Under the pieces are notes generated by a model, which was not told the DNA's origin, did no database searches, and saw nothing but the letters and a program-made list of their open reading frames with translations. The position numbers were made by a program, and so were the translations under genes. Positions 1 to 8,809 of a stretch of 64,000 nt of DNA are shown here, piece by piece (within the stretch, counting starts at the first letter, position 1; every line of letters begins with the position of its first letter). Source of the DNA: Burkholderiales bacterium (lineage in GTDB: Bacteria > Pseudomonadota > Gammaproteobacteria > Burkholderiales > Burkholderiaceae_C); assembly GCA_016213205.1 (NCBI GenBank), contig JACRAZ010000075.1:62001-126000 (forward strand), in the 5' to 3' direction.

Positions 1-1088
1 CGGAAGGTGGACTCCAGCTCCACGAAGGCCACCGCGTCGTGGATGCCGTGCACCGTGAGCACCGGCACGGGGATGCGGCCGGTGGGGTCGGCATCGGCGC
101 CGAAGCGGGCCACGGCGGCGGGGTCGGCGGCATACCGGGCCACCGCGGCATTGAGCGCGGCATCGTCGTCCGAGCCGCGGTACATCGCGCCAATGTTGCC
201 GAAGGGGCTGCCGCCGCCGGCACGGTGCAGCGCGATGTCCTGGAAATCAAAGGTTGCGCGGTTCATGTGGCCGACGAGCGAGGACTCGGGCACACGCAGC
301 ACCGCCACCAGCGTGTGGACGCGGCGCTGCTGCACGGCGCTGCGATGCGCCGGCGGCAGGTTCAGGCCCAGGCAGGCGTCGACCCGCGCCCTCAGCTGTG
401 CCGGTGTGAGCGTTGCGCCCGCGGGCAGGCCCATCCACAGCGGGTAGTCCGGCTCCTCGGGCAGCGGGTGGTTGCGACACAGGTGCTGGTAGAGCACGCG
501 CAGGTCGAGCCGGAAGTCGTAGGAGCGCGTGCCACCCCCGAGCACGCCGCTGGTGAGCAGCACCCCGTCGTAGGGCCGCCGGCCCTGCGCCGAGGGGGTG
601 AACAACTCGGCCGCGCGCGCCGCCACGCTGGCGCCCCAGGACTGGCCATGCAGCAGCGTGCGCACCGGCACCGCCACATGACGCACGAAGATGCGGCGCA
701 GGCGCTCGGTGTCCTCGGCGGCCGACACCACCGCCACGCCGCCCTGGCGGTAAGTGGAGCCAGCCCAGGCATGCCCGGCCTTGACCATGACGGACCAGCG
801 CTTGAGGTCCTCGATCGAGCGCTGCAGCCGCGGCGGGCCCAGATGGGGTCCGCCATGCGCATGCAGCACCAGATGGCCGCTCCAATGGGACGGCATCGCC
901 ACCACGTAATGCGCCCCGGCCGAATCGGTGCCCTGCAGGCAGCGTGTGCCCTCGGGCAGCCCGCCGGGGCAGGCCATCGGCGCCGGTGCCGCTTCGTTCA
1001 GCGCCTCCTGCGGCGCGGGCGGCACCGGCGCGCAGGCAGCCAGCACTGCCGCGGCCAGACCGCCCAGCACACGGCGCAGGACCCGCAT
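1..1088 (-). CDS. alpha/beta hydrolase lipoprotein, partial (3' end outside window)
   Basis: The reading frame is open from an ATG at 1088 to the left edge, so the C-terminus is missing. The first 22 residues form a lipoprotein signal peptide ending in a lipobox (LAAC, Cys about residue 19), which places the protein on the periplasmic side of a membrane. About residue 150 is a nucleophile-elbow motif HGQSWGAS of the GxSxG type, preceded by an HAHGG oxyanion-type motif. The later sequence LTVHGIHDAVAFVE fits the region carrying the acidic residue or histidine of the triad. These support a serine hydrolase; the substrate cannot be named. It ends eight bases downstream of apbC on the same strand and may share its transcript. 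Confidence 0.75.
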   Translation of the reverse strand, partial: MRVLRRVLGGLAAAVLAACAPVPPAPQEALNEAAPAPMACPGGLPEGTRCLQGTDSAGAHYVVAMPSHWSGHLVLHAHGGPHLGPPRLQRSIEDLKRWSVMVKAGHAWAGSTYRQGGVAVVSAAEDTERLRRIFVRHVAVPVRTLLHGQSWGASVAARAAELFTPSAQGRRPYDGVLLTSGVLGGGTRSYDFRLDLRVLYQHLCRNHPLPEEPDYPLWMGLPAGATLTPAQLRARVDACLGLNLPPAHRSAVQQRRVHTLVAVLRVPESSLVGHMNRATFDFQDIALHRAGGGSPFGNIGAMYRGSDDDAALNAAVARYAADPAAVARFGADADPTGRIPVPVLTVHGIHDAVAFVELESTF

Positions 1089-1096
1089 CCTGGTTC

Positions 1097-2191
1097 TCAG
1101 GTCGTCTTGCTGACCGTGATGGTCGGGAACTTGGCGCTGAAATCCTTCGCCTTCTCGGCGATCTTCACCGCCACTTGGCGCGCGATGCGCTTGTAGGTGG
1201 TGGCCGTTTCGCCATCGGGGTCGGCCACCACGGTGGGGGTGCCGGAGTCGGCCTGCTCGCGGATCGAGCGCGTCAGCGGCAGCGCGCCGAGGTAGTCCAT
1301 GTTGAACTCGGCGGCCATCTTCTTGCCGCCGTCGGCGCCGAAGATGTGCTCGGTGTGGCCGCAGTTCGGGCAGCAGTACACCGCCATGTTCTCCACCAGG
1401 CCGAGGATGGGCACGCCCACCTTCTCGAACATGGCCACGCCCTTCTTCGCATCGAGCAGCGCGATGTCCTGCGGCGTGGTGACGATGATGGCGCCGGTGA
1501 TCGGCACGCGCTGGCTCAGCGTGAGCTGGATGTCGCCGGTGCCGGGCGGCATGTCGACGATCAGGTAGTCCAGCGCACGCCAGTTGGTCTGGCGCAGCAG
1601 CTGTTCCAGCGCCTGCGTGGCCATGGGCCCGCGCCAGATCATGGCCTGGTCGGGCTCGACCAGGAAGCCGATCGACATCACCTGCACGCCGTGGCCTTCC
1701 ATCGGCTCCATGCTCTGGCCGTCCAGGCTTTCGGGCCGGCCCGAGACACCCAGCATCATCGGCTGGCTCGGGCCGTAGATGTCGGCATCGAGCACGCCCA
1801 CAGTGGCCCCCTCGGCCGCCAGCGCGAGCGCCAGGTTGGCCGCGGTGGTGCTCTTGCCCACGCCGCCCTTGCCCGAGGCCACGGCCACGATGTTCTTCAC
1901 GTTGGGCAGCAGCTGCACGCCGCGCTGCACCGCATGCGAGGTGATGTGGCTGCTGACGTTGGCGCTGACATTGCTGACGCCGGGCACCGAACGCGCGGTG
2001 TCGATCAGCTGCTTGCGCAGCGCCGGGATCAGGCTCTTGGCCGGGTAGCCGAGCAGCACGTCGAAGGCGACGTCGCCACCCTCGATGCGCAGGTTCTTCA
2101 GCTGGCGGGTCGAGACATAGTCCTTCCCGGTGTGCGGGTCGATCACGGTCTTCAGGGCGTCGAGCAGGGCGGCTTCGGTCAAGGTGGTCAT
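1097..2191 (-). CDS. apbC: iron-sulfur cluster carrier protein ApbC (Mrp/NBP35 family)
   Basis: A 364-residue P-loop ATPase of the Mrp/ApbC family, which binds a [4Fe-4S] cluster at a dimer interface and hands it to target apoproteins in the cytoplasm. Residues 1-95 form the DUF59/MIP18-like domain. The Walker A motif GKGGVGKST is near residue 108, followed by the DADIYGPSQP switch and VDMPPGTGD. The paired cysteines CPNC that hold the bridging cluster are near residue 275. Length and domain order are normal for the family. ATG start; the lipoprotein hydrolase follows eight bases downstream on the same strand. Confidence 0.95.
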   Translation of the reverse strand: MTTLTEAALLDALKTVIDPHTGKDYVSTRQLKNLRIEGGDVAFDVLLGYPAKSLIPALRKQLIDTARSVPGVSNVSANVSSHITSHAVQRGVQLLPNVKNIVAVASGKGGVGKSTTAANLALALAAEGATVGVLDADIYGPSQPMMLGVSGRPESLDGQSMEPMEGHGVQVMSIGFLVEPDQAMIWRGPMATQALEQLLRQTNWRALDYLIVDMPPGTGDIQLTLSQRVPITGAIIVTTPQDIALLDAKKGVAMFEKVGVPILGLVENMAVYCCPNCGHTEHIFGADGGKKMAAEFNMDYLGALPLTRSIREQADSGTPTVVADPDGETATTYKRIARQVAVKIAEKAKDFSAKFPTITVSKTT

Positions 2192-2286
2192 GGCGGCGGG
2201 AGAAAGTCGGGCGGCGCACGGCTGCGCACCGTGGCGGGCAGTCTAGCGGAGCCCCTTGCGCGCGAACCCGACCCCGCGTGATGGGC

Positions 2287-2854
2287 CTACCGATCGCCCG
2301 GGCTCGGCAGGCGCAGCGGCGGCGCGGTGAGCAGGCAACGGTGACGACCGTGCGCGCGCAACCAGGCGGCCAGATCCTGCTGCCACCACAGCCCGCCCAG
2401 CGGAATGCCCAGCTTGAACAGGCAGTGCTCGTGCGCGCGGTGGCCGTTGTCGTACACCTTTTCGGGTTCGCCATCGCCGTCGGCATCGAACCACGAGCCC
2501 ACATGGGCGAAGCTGTCCCACTGCGTGGAGTACCGCAGGCTCGGCATGACCTGGTCGTCGCAGATCACATCGGTGTTGCGCGCATCGTGCTGGCGCCGCG
2601 ACATGTTCAGATGAAGGGCACGCCGGCCGGCTCGGTGGGCTTCAGGCGCGGCAGGGGCGGCGTGGGTTGAGCCTGGCCTCGCCCGGCAGGTCCAGCGGCA
2701 GGCTCAGGCTGAAGGCCAGGCCTTCATGCACCTCGGCCGCGGCCGCGCGGCGACGCTCGGGCGTCAGCAGGTTCAGGCGGCCGAGCTGGTCGTCGGCGCC
2801 GAAATCACCGCTGTTCGAACCGGGTGGGCGCTGGCGCCAGCGGTGCAGGCTCAT
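2287..2854 (-). pseudogene. cyclase family protein (kynurenine formamidase-like), decayed
   Basis: Three pieces in different frames rebuild the two ends of one cyclase-family protein. Piece one starts at ATG 2854 (MSLHRWRQRPPG, then DDQLGRLNLLTPE) and runs to NPRRP. Piece two (PPLPRLKPTEPAGVPF) needs a frameshift near 2655 and hits a stop near 2606. Piece three (NMSRRQHD to TQWDSFAHVG, then DADGDGEPEKVYDNGHRA) is again in another frame. It then jumps directly to a family-type C-terminus (LGIPLGGLWWQQDLAAWLRA, then TAPPLRLP). The central part, normally close to 200 residues with metal-binding and catalytic residues, is absent. Two frameshifts plus an internal deletion make a functional product very unlikely. 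Confidence 0.75.
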
Positions 2855-2989
2855 GCTCGTCTCCTCGTCTCCTCGTCGTGCGGATCGGGCGAGGCTGGCG
2901 GCCCGGCCCGTCGCCGGTGCGACAAGCGCAACCAGTGGTCTGCTGCCTAGAATCGTTCGATTCTTCCCCTGGCCCGCAAGGTTCAATCG

Positions 2990-4558
2990 ATGTCCAGCAC
3001 CCCCTCGCCCACCGACGGCGAAACGTTCCGCGACCTGCCTTCCCTGGTGCACGAGCATGCCGTGGCGCGGCCCCAGGCCATGGCCCTGCACGATGCCGAG
3101 CGCAGCATCACCTATGCCGCGCTCGATGCCCTGATCGACCGCGTGGCCGCCAGCCTGCAGCGCGACGGGCTGGCCGCGCGCGACGTGATCGCCATCTGCG
3201 CCAACAGCAGCATCGAGTACATCGCCGTGTTCATCGGCGCCTTGCGCGCCGGCCTCGCGGTGGCGCCGCTGGCGCCCAGTTCCACCCCCGCGCAGCTGGC
3301 CGACATGGTGGCCGATGCGGGCGCACGCCGGCTGTTCCTGGACGATGCCACCGCGCAGGCGCTGGATGGCGCCCAGGTCACGCTGGCCCCCGGCGTGGCC
3401 CGCACGCGGCTGGGCGCCACCGGGCGCGACCAGCCCCTGGCCGAGTGGCTGGCACCCGAAGGAGCCAAGCCCACGCCGGTGACCATCGATCCGGCCTGGG
3501 CCTTCAACCTGATCTACTCCTCCGGCACCACCGGCACGCCCAAGGGCATCGTGCAACCGCATGCCATGCGCTGGGCGCACATCCAGCGCGCCGCGCTGTC
3601 GGGTTACGGCGCGGACAGCGTCACGCTCACCGCGACGCCGCTGTACTCGAACACCACGCTGGTGTCCGTGATCCCCACGCTGGCCCACGGCGGCACCGTG
3701 GTGCTGATGCCCAAGTTCGACGCCGGGCGCTACCTGGCACTGGCCCAGCAGCACCGTGCCACGCACACGATGCTGGTGCCGGTGCAGTACCAGCGCCTGA
3801 TGGCGCGGCCCGATTTCGGGCAGTACGACCTGTCCTCGTTCCGCTACAAGTTCTGCACCAGCGCACCCTTCCACGCCGACCTGAAGGCCGACGTGCTCAA
3901 GCGCTGGCCCGGTGCGCTGGTGGAGTACTACGGCATGACCGAAGGCGGTGGCACCAGCATCCTGCAGGCGCACCTGTTCCCGCACAAGCTGCACACCGTG
4001 GGCCAGCCGGCCGAGGGCCACGACATCCGCCTGATCGACGAAGACGGCCGCGAGGTGCCACGCGGCGAGGCCGGCGAAGTGGTGGGCCGCTCACCCGGCA
4101 TGATGAGCGGCTACCACAACCAGCCGGCCAAGACCGCCGAGGCCGAGTGGTTCGACACCGAGGGCCGGCGCTATATCCGCACCGGCGACGTGGGCCGATT
4201 CGACGACGATGGCTTTCTCACCCTGTTCGACCGCCGCAAGGACATGATCATCAGCGGCGGCTTCAACATCTACCCCAGCGACCTGGAGGCCGTGCTGCGC
4301 CGCCATCCCGATGTGGCCGACGCGGCCGTGGTGGGCGTGCCCTCGACCGAGTGGGGTGAAACGCCGGTGGCCTTCGTGGTGCGGCGCGAAGGCGGCGCCA
4401 GCAGCGCGCAGGCCATTCGTGACTGGGTGAACGAACAGGTGGGCAAGACGCAACGCCTGTCCGATCTGCGCCTGGTGGACGAACTGCCACGCAGCGCCAT
4501 CGGCAAGGTGCTCAAGCGCGAACTGCGTGACGCCTGGAAGGCCGGCGCGTCGGCCTGA
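2990..4558 (+). CDS. class I adenylate-forming acyl-CoA synthetase
   Basis: A 522-residue AMP-dependent synthetase/ligase. It should activate a carboxylic acid with ATP to an acyl-AMP and then form an acyl-CoA. Motif A3, YSSGTTGTPKG, lies near residue 178; motif A5, YYGMTEGGG, near 313; A7-A8, TGDVGRFDDDGF and DRRKDMIISGGFN, at 398-425; and the C-terminal catalytic lysine motif GKVLKREL near residue 503. Full length for the family. The acid substrate (fatty, aromatic or other) cannot be read from the sequence. It is divergent from the cyclase pseudogene, with a 135-base gap, so the two may once have shared a control region. Confidence 0.9.
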   Translation: MSSTPSPTDGETFRDLPSLVHEHAVARPQAMALHDAERSITYAALDALIDRVAASLQRDGLAARDVIAICANSSIEYIAVFIGALRAGLAVAPLAPSSTPAQLADMVADAGARRLFLDDATAQALDGAQVTLAPGVARTRLGATGRDQPLAEWLAPEGAKPTPVTIDPAWAFNLIYSSGTTGTPKGIVQPHAMRWAHIQRAALSGYGADSVTLTATPLYSNTTLVSVIPTLAHGGTVVLMPKFDAGRYLALAQQHRATHTMLVPVQYQRLMARPDFGQYDLSSFRYKFCTSAPFHADLKADVLKRWPGALVEYYGMTEGGGTSILQAHLFPHKLHTVGQPAEGHDIRLIDEDGREVPRGEAGEVVGRSPGMMSGYHNQPAKTAEAEWFDTEGRRYIRTGDVGRFDDDGFLTLFDRRKDMIISGGFNIYPSDLEAVLRRHPDVADAAVVGVPSTEWGETPVAFVVRREGGASSAQAIRDWVNEQVGKTQRLSDLRLVDELPRSAIGKVLKRELRDAWKAGASA

Positions 4559-4981
4559 GCGATGGCCACTGCCCGCCTTCCCGGCAGCAGCACGCGCGGG
4601 ATGCAACGCCGCGCGGTGAAACTGCAGCGCAGACCGCTCCCGCCCGGAGTTACCAGGCGGGTTCACGCAGGCCATGCCGCGCGGCGCCCGCACCACCGGA
4701 AAGCCGAGGCTTCGCGCGACCATGCGCAGTGCATCCGGCCCTGGGCGGCACACGTATCACCACAAAAGTTGCTTAACCCAAGTTTCAACAAACTTCAAGC
4801 ATGAACCCGCCTGTAACCCGCCTGGCGCTTTAAGGTGTTGCACCAAGCGAACAGACAATGCTTTCAAGCTATATTCCCTGCCTTCGCAGTGGAGAGAGCT
4901 GCGAGTGGCTCACAAGGCCACACATCGTAAAAAGTCACAGAGACCCGACGTTAAAGCGACGGGCCTTCTGGAGGTCAACGA
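4559..4981. promoter_or_regulatory. intergenic leader of the tonB operon
   Basis: This 423-base gap holds no convincing gene. Its first half is GC-rich without clear structure. From about 4760 it becomes A/T-richer than its surroundings, and includes a perfect inverted repeat AAGTTT-caac-AAACTT at 4780-4795 and a -10-like TATATT at 4870-4875 without a good -35 box. I see no convincing Fur box, although tonB systems are usually iron-controlled. A strong Shine-Dalgarno GGAGGT at 4970-4975 serves the GTG start of tonB at 4982. Confidence 0.4.
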
Positions 4982-5665
4982 GTGGATTACGCTCAATCGC
5001 AACGCGCCCCGGGCAAGCACCTGTCCGGGTTCATGGTGGTCGTGGTACTGCACATCATTCTGGGATGGGCATTGCTGAACGGTCTGGCCCGCAAGATCGT
5101 TGAAGTCGTCAAGGCACCGATCGAAACCAAGATCATCGAGGAGGTGAAACCTCCACCGCCTCCGCCGCCAGAGAACCTGCCGCCGCCACCGAAGACCGCG
5201 CCGCCGCCGCCGTCCTACGTGCCGCCGCCGGAAGTGCAGATCGCCAACCCGACGCCCGCACCGGCCATCACGGTCAGCCGTGACGTGCCACCGCCGGCGC
5301 CGCCAGTGACCATTGCACCGCCCCCCGGCCCGCCGACGCCACCAGCGCCAGCGGCACCGCGTGTGGCCGCCAAGCCGGCCATTGCCAATGTGCAAGCCTG
5401 CGCCCCGAAGAACGAGGATTACCCGCCGGCTGCGCTGCGGGCCGAAGCAACCGGGATCACCAAGATCCGCTTCACGATCGACGGTACCGGCAAGCTGGTC
5501 AAGACCGAGATCGTGAAGTCCGCCGGCTCCTCACGTGAGCATCGGCTGCTGGACCGCGTGGCCGCTGAAAAGCTCAGCGGCTGCAATTTCACACCGGGCA
5601 TCGACGACCACGGCAAGCCCGTCGGCGGCGTCTTCGATGTCGAGTACGTGTGGAAGGTCGAGTAG
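4982..5665 (+). CDS. tonB: energy transducer TonB
   Basis: A 227-residue TonB protein, which passes proton-motive force from ExbB/ExbD to outer-membrane receptors. The start is GTG, chosen because GGAGGT lies six bases upstream and the following peptide fits the family. One N-terminal transmembrane helix covers about residues 16-38 (FMVVVVLHIILGWALL). A proline-rich periplasmic spacer spans about 50-128. The C-terminal TonB fold (about 140-227) has YPPAALRAEATG and ends in VEYVWKVE. It heads an operon with exbB, two exbD genes and a repeat protein, all on this strand. Confidence 0.93.
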   Translation: MDYAQSQRAPGKHLSGFMVVVVLHIILGWALLNGLARKIVEVVKAPIETKIIEEVKPPPPPPPENLPPPPKTAPPPPSYVPPPEVQIANPTPAPAITVSRDVPPPAPPVTIAPPPGPPTPPAPAAPRVAAKPAIANVQACAPKNEDYPPAALRAEATGITKIRFTIDGTGKLVKTEIVKSAGSSREHRLLDRVAAEKLSGCNFTPGIDDHGKPVGGVFDVEYVWKVE

Positions 5666-5765
5666 CGCGCGCGCAACTTCGTCCCACTCCCCTACCTCCT
5701 GTTCCACCCGCGCAGCACGAGCTCCGACCGAGACCTGCGCGCTCCGTTCCTGCCTGGAGTCACCC

Positions 5766-6602
5766 ATGTTCCTGACCAAACTGTTGCGCGCGCCGCTGGC
5801 CGCCGCCCTGCTGGCGATTGCCACCTTCGCCACGACGACCGTCCCCGCCACCGCGCTCGCGCAAGCTTCGGCGCCTGCCGCTGAAGCCGCCGCGCCCGCA
5901 CCGGCCGCCGCGCCGGCACCGGCGGCGACGGTGTCCAAGGAAGCGGTCGCCAACCCCTATGGCCTGGACGCGCTGTGGAGCCAGGGCGACTTCGTTGCCC
6001 GCGGCACGCTGATCATCATGATCATCATGTCCATGGGCAGCTGGTACATCATCTTCACCAAGCTCTGGGAACAGCAGAAGCTGTTCAAGGCCGCCAACCA
6101 GGTGTCCGATGCGTTCTGGAAGGCCGGCTCGCTGGCCAAGGGCGTTACCACGCTGGACGAAGCGAGCGCCTTCCGCTACATCGCCGAGCAAGGCCTGAAG
6201 GCCGACGAACACCACGAGGGCACGCTGGTCGAGCAGATCGACCGCCACACCTGGATCGGCATGAGCGTGCAGCGCGCGACCGACAACATCAACAGCCGCC
6301 TGCAGGATGGCCTGGCCTTCCTGGCCACGGTGGGTTCCACCTCCCCGTTCGTCGGCCTGTTCGGCACCGTCTGGGGCATCTACCACGCGCTCACCGCCAT
6401 CGGCATCTCGGGCCAGGCCTCGATCGACAAGGTGGCCGGCCCGGTGGGCGAGGCGCTGATCATGACCGCCTTCGGCCTGGCCGTCGCGGTGCCCGCGGTG
6501 ATGGGCTACAACTGGCTGATCCGCCGCAACAAGGGCGTGATGGAACGTGTGCGCGCCTTCTCGGGCGACGTGCACAACGTGCTGCTGGCCGGCAAGCGCT
6601 GA
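5766..6602 (+). CDS. exbB: MotA/TolQ/ExbB proton channel family protein ExbB
   Basis: A 278-residue ExbB homologue, the inner-membrane scaffold of the TonB energising complex. ATG 5766 is preferred over longer in-frame extensions because it gives a clean signal-like N-terminus (MFLTKLLRAPLAAALLAIATF) followed by an Ala/Pro-rich linker. This N-terminal extension is seen in many betaproteobacterial ExbB proteins. Transmembrane segments fall near 80-100 (LIIMIIMSMGSWYIIF), 185-210 (LATVGSTSPFVGLFGTVWGI) and 225-250. The conserved STSPFVGLFGTVWG and AEALIMTAFGLAVAVPAV-type channel segments are present. Confidence 0.94.
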   Translation: MFLTKLLRAPLAAALLAIATFATTTVPATALAQASAPAAEAAAPAPAAAPAPAATVSKEAVANPYGLDALWSQGDFVARGTLIIMIIMSMGSWYIIFTKLWEQQKLFKAANQVSDAFWKAGSLAKGVTTLDEASAFRYIAEQGLKADEHHEGTLVEQIDRHTWIGMSVQRATDNINSRLQDGLAFLATVGSTSPFVGLFGTVWGIYHALTAIGISGQASIDKVAGPVGEALIMTAFGLAVAVPAVMGYNWLIRRNKGVMERVRAFSGDVHNVLLAGKR

Positions 6603-6637
6603 GCCGAACGGCCCCGTGCCACTGAAGGAGTGACCCC

Positions 6638-7066
6638 ATGGCCATGAACGTAGGGTCGGCCGACGGCGACGAGGAGCAGATGAACTCCTCCATCAACACC
6701 ACGCCCCTGGTGGACGTGATGCTGGTGCTGCTGATCATCTTCCTGATCACGATCCCGGTGGTGACCCAGAGCGTCAAGCTCGAGCTGCCCAAGGAACGCA
6801 ACGTCCCCACGCAGACCAAGCCCGAGAACATCCTGCTGGCCGTCAGCAAGGACGGCGACGTGTACTGGAACACCCGCAAGATGCCCGACATCGAGACCAT
6901 CGTGACCGAGCTGAAGAAGGAGTCCGTCAAGGATCCGCAGCCCGAGGTGCACATCCGCGGCGACCAGGACGCGCGCTACGAAAGCGTGGGCAAGCTCGTG
7001 GTGGCGGCGCAGCGTGCCGGCATCGCCAAGGTCGGCTTCATCACTGAGCCGCCGCCCAACCAGTAA
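6638..7066 (+). CDS. exbD: biopolymer transporter ExbD (first copy)
   Basis: A 142-residue ExbD/TolR family protein with a short cytoplasmic N-terminus, one transmembrane helix at about 24-44 and a periplasmic domain. The helix begins NTTPLVDVMLVLLIIF, which contains the conserved membrane Asp that carries protons. It lies 35 bases after exbB behind the Shine-Dalgarno-like GAAGGAG. It is followed 12 bases later by a second exbD, an arrangement common in Burkholderiales where the two may form mixed assemblies or serve different receptors. Confidence 0.93.
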   Translation: MAMNVGSADGDEEQMNSSINTTPLVDVMLVLLIIFLITIPVVTQSVKLELPKERNVPTQTKPENILLAVSKDGDVYWNTRKMPDIETIVTELKKESVKDPQPEVHIRGDQDARYESVGKLVVAAQRAGIAKVGFITEPPPNQ

Positions 7067-7078
7067 GAGGAGCCGACC

Positions 7079-7501
7079 ATGGCTATGCAAGTAGGCGGCG
7101 CCGAAGACGACATGATGGTGGAGATGAACACCACGCCGCTGATCGACGTGATGCTGGTGTTGTTGATCATGTTCATCATCACGATCCCGGTGCAGACCCA
7201 CGCGGTCAAGATGAACATGCCGGTCAACAGCAGCGCGGCGCCACCGCCGAAGCCGCCGGAGATCGTGCGCATCGACATCGATTTCGACGGCACCATCGGC
7301 TGGAACGGCATGCTGGTGGCCGACCGGGCCGAACTCGAGAAGCGCCTGACCGAGGTGGCGGCCATGCCCGACCAGGCCGAGGTGCACCTGCGCCCGAACA
7401 AGCTGGTGAGCTACAAGGTCGTGGCAATGGTGATGGCCAGCGCGCAGCGCCTGGGCGTCACCAAGATCGGCCTGGTTGGCAACGAGCAGTTCCTGAATTG
7501 A
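7079..7501 (+). CDS. exbD: biopolymer transporter ExbD (second copy)
   Basis: A 140-residue ExbD paralogue of the preceding gene with the same layout. The membrane motif NTTPLIDVMLVLLIMFII carries the conserved Asp near residue 24, followed by a periplasmic domain with a KPPEIVRIDIDFDG strand. The ribosome site AAGAGGAG is just upstream of the ATG. The last base of its stop codon is the first base of the next gene's ATG, which suggests translational coupling. Confidence 0.93.
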   Translation: MAMQVGGAEDDMMVEMNTTPLIDVMLVLLIMFIITIPVQTHAVKMNMPVNSSAAPPPKPPEIVRIDIDFDGTIGWNGMLVADRAELEKRLTEVAAMPDQAEVHLRPNKLVSYKVVAMVMASAQRLGVTKIGLVGNEQFLN

Positions 7502-8718
7502 TGCCCACGATGAAGACCTTCCAGACCCTGGCCGCCACCCTGGTGCTTGCCGGCACCCTGGGCGTGGCCCAGGCCCAGGCCGTGCGCCCCGAGGTGGGCA
7601 AGCCGCTGCAGCAGGCCAGCGAACTGCTGCGCGCGAACAAGGCCAAGGAAGCCCTGGCCAAGGTGCGCGAGGCCGACGCGGTGCCCAACAAGACCCCGGC
7701 CGAGCAGACCATGGTCGAGCGCATGCGCGGCGCCGCCGCGCAGCGTGCCGGTGACAACGCCACCGCGATCCAGGCCTTCGAGGCGCTGTTTCCCAAGCTG
7801 TCGGGCGCAGAGGCCGCGCAGGTGGCCGAATCCGTGGCCTTTGCCTATTCGCAGCAGAAGGATTGGCCCCGCACCAGCCAGTGGATCCAGAAGGCGCAGT
7901 CCCTGGGCAGCACCAGCGCGCAGCTCAAGCAGTTGCAGGCCTACGTGCAGGGCCAGAGCGGCGACTACGGCGCGATCGCGAAGGAAGCGGCCGCCGCGGT
8001 GGCCGCGGCCGAGCAGGCAGGCCGCCGCCCCGACGAGGGTGACCTGCTGCGCCTGGCCGATGCGCAGGCCCGCACCGGCAATGCCGCGGGCCAGACGGCC
8101 ACGCTGGACAAACTGCTGGCCAACTACCCGAAGCGCGAGTACTGGTCCATCTACCTCGGGCGCCTGCCGCGCAAGAGCGGGTTCTCCGACCGCTTCTCGC
8201 TCGACGTGATGCGGCTGAAGCTGGCCACCGGCAACCTCGCCAAGACCGAAGAGTTCATGGAAATGGCGCAGCTGTCGCTGCAGGCGGGGTACCCCGCCGA
8301 AGGCAAGGCCATCGTCGACAAGGGCTTTGCCGCCGGCGCCCTGGGCACCGGCGCGGAGGCCGAGCGCCACAAGCGCCTGCGCGACCTGGCCAACAAGCAG
8401 GAAGCCGAGGCCAAGGCCTCGATCGAGCAACGCGCAAAGGAAGCGGCCACCGCGAAGGACGGCAACGACCTGGTCCAGATCGGCTACGCCTATGCCACGA
8501 TGGGCCAGGCCGACAAGGGCATCCCGCTGATCGAGCAGGGCATCGCCAAGGGCGGCCTGAAGCGTCCGGAGGACGCCAAGCTGCGCCTGGGCCTCGCGCT
8601 GTTGCAGTCGGGCAAGGCCAAGACCAAGGCGGTGCAGACGCTGCGCGGCGTGCAGGGCACCGATGGCGGAGCCGACCTCGGCCGCCTGTGGGCGCTGTAC
8701 GCGCAGGTCAACAACTGA
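7501..8718 (+). CDS. exported tetratricopeptide-repeat-like protein of the tonB operon
   Basis: A 405-residue protein from the ATG at 7501 that overlaps the exbD stop; ATG 7510 would also work and gives MKTFQTLAATLVLAG. An N-terminal signal peptide ends near AQAQA. The rest is helical, Ala/Gln/Lys-rich and built of TPR-like units (ASELLRANKAKEALAKVREA, then GDNATAIQAFEALFPKL). A further unit near the C-terminus reads YATMGQADKGIPLIEQGIAKG. It probably acts in the periplasm with the TonB complex, but no direct function is known to me. Confidence 0.75.
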   Translation: MPTMKTFQTLAATLVLAGTLGVAQAQAVRPEVGKPLQQASELLRANKAKEALAKVREADAVPNKTPAEQTMVERMRGAAAQRAGDNATAIQAFEALFPKLSGAEAAQVAESVAFAYSQQKDWPRTSQWIQKAQSLGSTSAQLKQLQAYVQGQSGDYGAIAKEAAAAVAAAEQAGRRPDEGDLLRLADAQARTGNAAGQTATLDKLLANYPKREYWSIYLGRLPRKSGFSDRFSLDVMRLKLATGNLAKTEEFMEMAQLSLQAGYPAEGKAIVDKGFAAGALGTGAEAERHKRLRDLANKQEAEAKASIEQRAKEAATAKDGNDLVQIGYAYATMGQADKGIPLIEQGIAKGGLKRPEDAKLRLGLALLQSGKAKTKAVQTLRGVQGTDGGADLGRLWALYAQVNN

Positions 8719-8809
8719 CGCTCTGGCGGCGTGCGCCGGGGCTGGCCCGGCGCGCGCCCGCAAGACCTGACGCCACGGGGGCGGGCAGCGCTCGGTGACA
8801 ATCCCGGGC

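Noticed and set aside
39..1196. Plus-strand frame of 385 codons at the left edge
   Set aside because: The minus-strand frame is open across the same stretch and has a lipobox and a GxSxG motif; the plus frame has no recognisable domain.
4766..4880. Fur box upstream of tonB
   Set aside because: The AAGTTT-caac-AAACTT palindrome lacks the GATAAT hexamer pattern of Fur sites.
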